From Hygrocybe punicea (Eukaryota > Basidiomycota > Agaricomycetes > Agaricales > Hygrophoraceae), in contig OY744467.1 of assembly GCA_963556145.1 (NCBI GenBank), positions 3,472,001 through 3,536,000 on the forward strand: a stretch of 64,000 nt of DNA. Reading direction: 5' to 3'. Within the stretch, counting starts at the first letter, position 1; each line of letters starts with the position of its first letter. The notes beneath the pieces were generated by a model. It was given only the letters and a program-made list of their open reading frames with translations. It was not told where the DNA came from and did no database searches. The position numbers and the translations under genes were made by a program. Below are positions 55,560-64,000 of the stretch, in pieces.

Positions 55560-57075
55560 TGTGTTCACCGTCAACATCTCGTTTGTGTGACAACAAGACG
55601 CAGGTTCTCGCGATCCAGCTGACTCCCCAACCACCAACCACTCTTTCAACCACCAGCACGGCCCATCCCGCCCCATTTTTGAACACCCCCGGCCAGTCTA
55701 CACCCCCCGGACCTCGTTCGCGTTGAAAACGAGCGACCGGGGGGTCTCAAAACCTCGCGTTCCTGCTGTCTGCGCAACCAGCACCACCCCCCATTTTCAT
55801 CCGCCAGAACGCCCTGTCCCGCCCCGTTTTCGACCACCCCCAGCCAGTATACACCCCCCGCGCTCCGTTGCCATTGAAAACGAGCGAGCGAGAGGGCTCA
55901 AGATCTCGCGTTCCGGCTGTCTGCCCCACCACCACCACCACCCTCCCTTTTTCTACCACCAGGACACCCGGACCAGTCCCGTTTTTGACCATCCCCGGCC
56001 AGTCTAGACCCCCCGCACCTCGTTCGCGTCGAAAACGAGGGACCGGTGGGTCTCAAGACCGCGCGATCCGATTGTGTGCCCAACCACCACCATCCCCGTT
56101 TTTCAACCACCAGGGTGCCCCACCCCGCCGCGTTTTCGACCAGCCCCGGCCAGTCTACACCCCCCGCAGCTTGTTCGCGTTGAAAACGAGCAACCGGGGG
56201 GTCTCAAGACCGCGCGATCCGGCTGTGTGCCCAACCCCCGCCACCCTCCCTTTTTCAACCACCAGGACAGCTCTTTCCGCCCCGTTTGCTACCACCGCCG
56301 GCCAGTCTCCACCCCCCGCACCTCGTTCGCGTCGAAAACGAGGGACCGGGGGGTCTCAAGACCGCGCGATCCGGCTGTGTGCCCAACCACCACCATCCCC
56401 TTTTTTCAACAACCAGGACGGCCCTTCCCGTCCCGTTTTCGACCATCCCCGGCCAGTCTACACCCCCCGCAGCTCGTTCGCGTTGAAAACGAGCGACCGG
56501 GGGGTCTCAAGACCGCGCGTTCCAGCTGTCTGCCTAACCACCGCCAACCCCCTTTTTTCATCCACCGAGACACCCCATCCCGTCCGGTTTTCGATCACCC
56601 CCGGCTAGTGTGCACCCCCCGGGCCTCGTTCGCGTTGAAAACGGGGGTTCGGGGGGTCTCAGTCCCTCGCATTCCGCCTGTTTGCCCAACTAGCAACACC
56701 CCCTTTTTCATCCCCCGGGACAGCCCGTCCCGCGACTTTTTCGACTACCCCCGGCTAGGCTACACCCCCCGCACCTCGTTCGCGTCGAAAACGAGGGGTC
56801 CGGGGGTCCCAGGCCCTCGTATTCCGCCTGTCTGCCCAACCACCCCCCCCTCCGTTTTCATCCGCCAGGACAGCCCGTCCCGCGGGTTTTTCAACTACCC
56901 CCGACTAGGTTACACCCCCCGCACCTCGTTCGCGTCGAAAATGAGGGGTCGGGGGGTCTCAGGCCCTCGCATTCCGGCGTCTGCCCAACCACCCCCCCCC
57001 CGTTTTCATCCACCAGGACACCCCGGCCCACACCCCTGGGTCATCTACATCCCCGTACCATGTTTCTGTTGAAAA
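55560..57075. repeat. GC-rich minisatellite (B'4)
   Basis: About ten units with the CACCTCGTTCGCGT..AAAACGAG hairpin core and GACCGGGGGGTCTCAAGACC, the most regular array in the window. A proline-rich frame of 332 codons (56074-57072) crosses it because the unit length is often a multiple of three; I do not take it as a gene. Confidence 0.9.
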
Positions 57076-57360
57076 CGCGAAGTTGGGGGTGTCAGGCTCT
57101 TCATTGTTTGACTAGTATATTTCCTTATATTTAATTATTAAATAGAAATTAAATATTATATAGTCAATTTCCAAATTTATGTGTGAAATCTAAATGCTAC
57201 GCTTGTGACACATCATCGTATAACATGCTATTCTACTGCATTGTGTTTCTACTGCTCCTGCTGTTCCCCATTCCCTCTGGTCCTCATGTCTGTTTTACGG
57301 TTCCTCCCTTGTTGTCAGTGACACATTCTGACCATTCATTTAACTTGTGTTGCATGACAG

Positions 57361-57388
57361 GCTGATGCCAATGCCAATGCATCATTGC
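57361..57388 (+). CDS. Probable 28-nt small exon of the B'4 Helitron gene
   Basis: It lies between an acceptor-like TGCATGACAG and the donor GTATGT. Read in the phase that joins the long exon it gives A-D-A-N-A-N-A-S-L. Across copies the first codon is GCC or GCT, a silent change in this frame but a stop (TGA) in the other frame. This favours the spliced reading. Confidence 0.45.
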
Positions 57389-57447
57389 GTATGTAATTTC
57401 TTCGCAAAGACAGGTTGGTTTATCTGACCAATTGATTAAAGTACCAG

Positions 57448-60400
57448 AGATCTCTGGTGGCCTTGTTTACATGGTACACAGCTCGGTGTTACATTATCAT
57501 CCTGACACACCCCAGGATGTGGTGTTTGCTTATCGTTCGGTTTATGCACCGGAGAGGTTGAGTTTCAGGACACAAATATCTTTTTATTGTGTTGCTCATG
57601 TGTCCCATGACAGGGTGTTATATTATCGTCCTGATACACCCCAGGATAGGACATCAATATTTTATCGTCTTGCTGTGTCCCAAGACAGGGTGTTATACTA
57701 TCGTCCTGATGCACCCCAGGATAGGACACCAATATCTATTTATCGTCTTGCTGTGTCCCAAGACAGGGTGTTATACTATCGTCCTGATGCACCCCAGGAT
57801 AGGACACCAATATCTATTTATCGTCTTGCTGTGTCCCAAGACAGGGTGTTCTACTATTGTCCTGACACATCCCAGGATATGGTGCTTGATTACCATTCTG
57901 TTTATGCACCACAGAACTTGAGTTTAAGGACACAAATATCATCTTATCGTCTTGTTCATCTGTCCCAAGACTGGGTGTTATATCATCCTGACACACCCCA
58001 GGATAGAACACAAATATCTTCTGATCATCTTATTCATCTGACCCAAGATTGGGTGTTATATTATTGTCCTGATACACCCCAGGATAGGACACAAATATTG
58101 TCTTATTGTCTTATTAATCTGTCCCAAGACTGGGCATTATACTACTGTTATCATACACCCCAGGATATGGTGCTTTTTTATCATTCTGTTTATGCACCGC
58201 AGAACCTGCATTCAAGGACACAAATATCTCCTTATCATCTTGCTCATGTGTTCCAACACAGGCTACTAGATTATCAACCTGATGCACTCCAGGATATGGT
58301 GTTTTTCTATCATTCTATTGATGCACTACAGAAATTGATTTCAAGGACACAGACAATATGTGATTATTTTGCTCATCATGTGCCCCAAAAGAGAGTATTA
58401 AACAATAGTGGAGAACACCATTCTTCTCATATCATCTCACATATAACAGAAGAAACTGTACAATGTCTTCCCAACATAGGTCACCTTGGTTCACACCATT
58501 GGATTTCAAAGTCCCACAAAGAACTACCGTTTATTATTGAATTCTATGTACGACTTCTTTTATATGTCAATGCATCCATGCATAACTTAGTATTTGTATA
58601 TGAAATACTTCTCAGGAAGTGTCAAAGAATACATCTAAAGCTGCTACAAAACATGTATGCTGCACATGACTATGCAGTATATATACAAAAATATCAAACA
58701 TTAATGATATATAGTTTAATTTTTATCTTTCAAGTATTTCTGGTATATTATTCACAATATTTTATGGGTCTTAATTTCATATGTGCCACTGCTTTAAAAC
58801 ATGAATCTGTGTCAGACAATAAATATTGCTCTAATGATGATACCAAGGAGAACAATACAAATATGCATAATATTGTTGGTGGTGGATCAAAGTTGTTCAT
58901 ATTTAATGAGCTGTCTCCTTATTTATCAAATTCCATAAGATATCCTACTAATGTGAAATTCAAATTCAGAGAATATATAAAACAATCAGATACAAGAAGT
59001 GATATGTTAAATACATTAACATGTTTTGTGCCATGGGGTGTGTTATTACCACAATTAACAACAGATCAACTAAAGTCCATTGCAGCAGCTCATAATATTG
59101 TCACATATGCTAGATCTCATAAGACAGATATTCAAACTTCAATCAAGAGCCATATATGTGTGAATTGTGCTCAATATCTATCTGTATTTGATGTCATAGA
59201 TATTGAAGTTTTACATAAGGAATCAAAGGCATCTAATGCAAGAGCAGTGAAACGATATCAAAGCCAAAATATAGAATACAAAGTAAAAAATTTGCAATCA
59301 GTAACAAGATATCAACAAACAAAAGGTGTAGAATATAAATTAAATCATGCAAAGTCAGAACAAAAATACAAAAATAAAAATAAAAACATGTTTCCACCTC
59401 TACCTCTCACAGCTGCTCTACAACATACAATTATAGCTAACGCATGTCAAGATATGTCACCTGATCAGGTACAAGAATCAGGATGTGCTATATGTGGTCA
59501 ATTGACTCCAATTAAATATTTATTAAAACTCTTGAATGTCAACATAGACTTGAAAATATTGATAAACCCAGGGGTGACACAAAAAGAGCGATTGACTGCT
59601 GAAGATCCTATTAAAGGCTTGGATGGCCCTGTCTTAATTAAACAGCTGCACAGTATGTGCACAAGTTGCCATAAATCTTTGACAAAAAATAAGATTCCTC
59701 TGTTGTCATTAGCGAATGGAAAATGGTTAGGAGATGTTCCAGTACAGTTGACAGATTTATCATTTGCAGAACAGTTGCTGGTTGCAAGAGTGCGACACAA
59801 TCGTTGTATTGTAAGAGTATCTTCAGGAATGCATAAAATGAGAGCGAATGCAATCACCTTTGCTAATCCTATTCCTAAAGTGTATGATATTCTACCTCCA
59901 CCCATTGAAGACTTGGATGAAGTTCTGGCATTTATTTATACAGGGCCATGTAAGCCCACTAAATCAGACTTTGAGAGAACACCTCTTCTTGTAAGAAGAA
60001 ACAAGGTTAAAGCAGCATTGGAATGGTTGAAGTTGAATCATTGTGATTATTATGATCTGGAGATATCACAAAGAAATCTTGATCAGTATCCAGAAAATGG
60101 TCCTCCAGTTGTCGTAGATTATCATCAATCATTTACAAATAAAAATCCAGAGTCGACAGCTATCAATGACATTGAAGAAGAAGATGGTGTTGAATCAGGC
60201 AAATGTCCATTTGTTGTTCATGGTTTGACAGGTGAAGAATATTCCAACAAAAGTGCCAAAGCTCTCAAGGCCATTGCATTAAAGCATTTGACTTCAAATG
60301 AAAAAGTTCTAGCCATAGGTCATGCAGCACATCCCGAATCTATTTATGGTAATCCACAGTTATTTCCTCAAATGATGCCCTGGTTGTTTCCATATGGACT

Positions 60401-63400
60401 TGGTGGAATTGGCAATGCCTATCAGCAGGGAGAATTATCAGATATTAGACACAAAAGACATTTGCTTATGTATCATGACAAAAGATTTCAAAAAGATCCA
60501 TATTTTCCATTGATTGCATTCAATCATGAACAGATAAAACAATGCACTACAGCAGGATATTTATTAGCGGAAAAGTCAAAATTCCAGGAGATTTCTAACA
60601 GGTTGTTAGATGTCAACATTCATACACTAGCAGACATTTCTAAAAGAATGGAAAATGGTGATAAAGTAATACCAGAAACAGATGAGGAAAAATTGTGTTT
60701 TAAACTCATTAATGATATTGATCATGTTGGAGGTGGTGTAAAAGGATCTGTCACCAGCAAAAAATATATGCGCAATGAAATTTGGTCTTTAATTTCATTT
60801 GTTGGTGCACCCTCTTGGTTTATTACATTTGCTCCTGCCGACAACAAACATCCAATCTCATTATATTTTGCAGACACCAAAGAAACATTCAATCCTGTTC
60901 TAAGGGATTATAATGAAAGATATCGATTAATTGCCCACAATCCAGTAGCTGGTGCAAGATTTTTTCATTTTATGACACAGTTATTCATTAAGCATGTACT
61001 TGGTGTTGGAGAAAATCATCCAGGAATATATGGCAATACAGAAGCATATTATGGAACAGTTGAACAACAAGGACGGTTGACATTGCATATGCATATGCTC
61101 TTGTGGCTTAAAGGAGTATTATCACCGCAACAAATCAGAGACAGAATTATGGATCCAAATTCTGATTTTCAACAAAGATTGGTGGAGTATCTTGAGAGTG
61201 TGCATATTGGAGAGTTTCTCACTGGATCCATGGCTGATGTAAAAGCCAACATTGAAGAAAACAGTCAATCTAAGGATTATCAGGATCCTACTCAGACATT
61301 ACCAGATGCACCTCCACCAATGTGCAATAAGTCAAATCATGTTTGTAATGATCATTGTTCTAACAAGTCACAACTTAATTTGTGGTGGGATAAATTTTCA
61401 AGTATAGTTGATGACTTGATTATGCGTTCTAATATACATAATTGTGGTAGAAATCAGTCAAGTAGCGAGAAGGCCAACAAAAAAGATAGACCGACATGTA
61501 TGAACAAGCATGGCAAATGCAAAGCCAGATTTCCAAGACAAACCTTTGAACAGACTCAAGTTGATCCTAAATCAGGAGCTTTGAACATGAAAAAAGGTGA
61601 AGCTTGGATCAACACATTGACACCATGCATAACATATCTTCTTCGGTGCAACTCAGATGTGACAAGCCTCCTCTCAGGTACTGCTATCAAGGCTATAGTG
61701 GCATATGTCACTGATTATGTTACAAAACCTGGTCTGAAAACATACACTATCTTTGACTCTATTCGGAGTGTTTTTACTAAAAATTCTGAAATGCTAGGAG
61801 GATCCATGAAACAAAAAGACAAAGCTAGACGTTTGATAACACAGATAATTAATTCATTGACATCAAAGATGGAAATAGGTGGTCCAATGGCATCTTTGTA
61901 TCTGCTAGGTAATCCAGATCACTACACAAGCCACAAGTTTGTAACAGTGTATTGGAAAAGTTATGTGAGAGAAACAATGAAGGTGTTCAAATCTGACCAG
62001 GATACTGCTGAAAACAGTGAGACAGACAAGGTTCTCTTGCAAAAAAACCAAAACCAATATGTTGGCTTTACAGCAGTCCATGATTACATGTATAGACCAG
62101 ATACCTATAATGTTACATGTCTATATGAATGGATACAAATGGCAAGACGAGTAAAAATACCTACTCCAACAAAGAAAAATCATCATGCTCAAAACAGTGA
62201 TGATGAGCTGGACTTGATTGATTCAAATGCAAAAAATCTACAATATGAAGTAACAGCTGAATATGATCTCCATTCATCAGGCAATATTGATGATGATGAG
62301 CTCAATTTGGGAAACAATGAGAATAGAGTTGACAGTTCCAATGAAAATAGTGATTACAGTGGTAGTGATGAAAGCAACACTGATTCAAGTGAGTCTATTA
62401 TTGCTGATGAAGATGGAAATGACATTGGTAAAGAGGACAGTGATAATGCCAGCATTATTGATGCAGACAATAAACAGGCTCATAAGTTTTTTTTGTCAGC
62501 TCATCCATTACATGAAACACACTGGATAGAATATCATTCATCATATAAAAAAGTTGTGCCTAACTTTGTTGGAGGTTCACTTCCAAGAAGAGATCGAGGA
62601 GATAGAGAATATTACTGTGCCACCATGCTTACTTTATTCAAGCCCTGGAGAACAGGCCAAGATCTTAAGAATCACAATGAGTCGTGGGATGAGGCATTCA
62701 CAGACTATAAATTTACATCACAACAAAGCCAAATAATGGATCATTTTAATATTAGATATGAATGCAATGATGCTCGAGATGATTATTCAGCTCAGCTCAA
62801 AAAGGGTGATGCTACAGCTGGTATATTTCATTCTTGGATGACATCAGAAGAAATGGATAACATGGATGATATCAATGAGAATGGTCATGGTGATGATTTT
62901 GGTGATAATGAAGGAATTGATAATGAGGATTATGGATTGAATAAATACTCCACCCTTGGTTCAAAGGGACGGTTAATCAAAGCCCAAATGGATGCCACTG
63001 AAGATAGTGTAAGAAATGTGGGCTGGCTAGATATCAGTCCTGATGGCATTAATACAATTGATACCGCTCCACTCACACCTCAAATCATACAGCCTGGTGG
63101 TAAATGGAAAACAGCTGTTCAAGATAAAAGACAAGAAATCATTGCTGAGAGAAACGCACGTGTTGCTGATGCTGAACAAATCAGAAAAAATCATGCATCT
63201 GAAAATGACGTGAAAGTTGTTGACCAATCATATTTAAAACATGATTTCAAAGCAAAGATGCAAGTTGTTCAGGAATTAATAGATGGCACAGTTACTCTTT
63301 TCAAATTAAATACTGAACAACAAAGAGCATTTAGAATTGTTGCTAATCACACTGCAACTCTAAATTCAGATCAGCTAAAAATGTATCTAGGTGGCATGGG

Positions 63401-64000
63401 TGGAACTGGCAAAAGTCAAGTAATCAAAGCACTCAAGCATTTGTTTGAACATAGACATGAATTACATTGTCTTGTTATACTGGGTCCAACTGGAACATCT
63501 GCAGCATTACTGGGTGGCTCAACTTACCACTCATTCCTAGGCATTCGCATGAATAATGATACTGGCAATCAAAGTGTAACAATTGCTCAAGTGAGAGCAA
63601 GGCTAGAGGGAATTGATTATATTTTCATAGATGAAGTATCTATGTTGGCATGCCACGAATTATACAAAATCAGCTCACAGCTTGCCAAAACTCTTAATGT
63701 ATTTGATGTGCCATTTGGAGGCATTAATATTATTTTTGCCGGAGATTTTGCACAACTGCCACCTGTTGGAGGTGCACCTTTATATAGTGGTTCAGTAGGA
63801 ACACAAATAGATTCTGGCCTGAAGCCACATTATCAAGAAGCAGCTATTGGCAAAGCACTCTGGCATCAGATCACAACAGTTGTCATTTTGAGAGAAAATA
63901 TGCGTCAAAAGACACAAACACCTGATGATGCATCATTGCGATCAGCTTTAGTAAACATGCGATATGGTGCATGCACTCCTGAAGACATCAGATTTCTAAG
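57448..64000 (+). CDS. Helitron Rep-helicase protein, 5' end present, 3' end beyond window
   Basis: I traced one open frame codon by codon from 57448 (first ATG 57471) to 64000 without a stop, more than 2170 residues. Preceding intron: 57389-57447 (GTATGT..CTGAC..CCAG). The first about 300 residues are an array of repeats with PDTPQDRT and SQDRVL. Then come a Cys pair (CVNCAQYL), the DUF6570-like block PPPIEDLDEVLAFIYTGP (about 59895), the Helitron-like N domain (PWLFPYGLGGIGN), and the HUH motif LHMHMLLW (His codons 61086 and 61092). The zinc motif CMNKHGKCKARFPR and the catalytic tyrosines YVTDY (61704, 61716) follow. An acidic spacer leads to Pif1-type helicase motifs: Walker A GGMGGTGKS (63390) and Walker B FIDEVS (63624). 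Rolling-circle replication is expected. A peptidase may follow, as in the other copies. Confidence 0.93.
57484..58370 (+). repeat. Tandem repeats at the N terminus of the Helitron protein
   Basis: About eleven units of 75-90 bp encode variants of YYRPDTPQDRTxIS-YRLAVSQDRVL, kept in frame. Neighbouring units at 57700-57840 are nearly identical at DNA level; later ones diverge (YQPDALQDMVFFYHSIDALQ). Confidence 0.9.

Larger units (their letters stand above)
53989..64000 (+). mobile_element. Helentron B'4, probably full-length, open to the window end
   Basis: It starts TACGAGTTCTTCCATTTATGG directly after a T in a Copia LTR. Order: palindrome (53989-54024), B' leader, an inverted segment (about 55187-55330), minisatellite (55560-57075), 5' frame, small exon, intron, and the long Rep-helicase frame. 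The 3' end is outside the window. Because the coding frame is uninterrupted for over 6.5 kb, this is the best candidate in the window for an autonomous master element of families B/B'. Confidence 0.85.

Noticed and set aside
56074..57072. A 332-codon proline-rich frame across the B'4 minisatellite (and similar frames at 45458-46099, 12887-13465, 22496-22918)
   Set aside because: The frames follow the repeat unit on both strands, change with unit number and have no conserved start or end between copies.
57183..57362. A signal-peptide protein (MLFYCIVFLLLLLFPIPS) as an independent gene
   Set aside because: It is short, kept only as part of the Helitron 5' region, and the better reading is spliced leader plus small exon.

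Overview
The window looks like a piece of an Agaricomycete (mushroom-type basidiomycete) genome. The reasons are introns of about 48-60 bp with GT..AG borders, multi-exon genes of mushroom-specific families, and the transposon types present: Helitron/Helentron elements with a ubiquitin-peptidase-like domain, a fungal Tnp2 (CACTA) transposase, a Copia element and a DD34E Tc1/mariner-type element. The species cannot be named from the sequence. I see no rRNA, tRNA or CRISPR. Almost the whole 64 kb is a nested transposon island, and the few host-like genes are broken by insertions.

Layout. 1-2269: leader of a reversed Helentron (B'1). 2270-7382: 3' part of Helentron A2, carrying a ubiquitin-peptidase-like domain. 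It is split by a 4.08 kb Tc1/mariner-type transposon (2453-6528) with 87-bp perfect inverted repeats, a transposase gene and a second gene. That second gene is itself split by the small Helentron A1 (4468-5639). 7383-9876: decayed Helitron helicase/peptidase region with an 849-bp foldback insertion. 9877-12340: two family-C Helentron leaders. 12667-14582: GC-rich minisatellite and Helentron A3. 14583-26280: three host-like genes (G1, G2, G3). G2 is split by Helentron B2, which holds Helentron B1, which holds a hAT-like MITE. 26281-29654: 5' part of Helentron B'3, cut by a Copia retrotransposon (29655-35331). 35332-41060: a decayed minus-strand gene and a Tnp2 transposase. 41060-48912: Helentrons A5, A4 and B4, then a Copia fragment with its LTR. 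48913-53988: minisatellite, a small host-like gene split by a foldback element, a hAT-like foldback element, and part of a Copia LTR. 53989-64000: Helentron B'4, whose Rep-helicase reading frame is open for at least 6.5 kb and runs off the end of the window.

How it fits together. The Helentron families A, B, B' and C share a 29-31 bp palindrome (ACGAGTT...AACTCGT type) at the left end. Where the right end is present, it carries an inverted copy of part of that motif, then a small hairpin, then CAAGT. Comparing interrupted and uninterrupted copies shows insertion next to a single T with no longer duplication, and the interrupted reading frames close when the element is removed. B'4 appears to encode the Rep/helicase; A2, B1, B4 and the 7-10 kb fragment keep the peptidase end. 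Most other elements look like internally deleted derivatives that would need a full-length copy to move.
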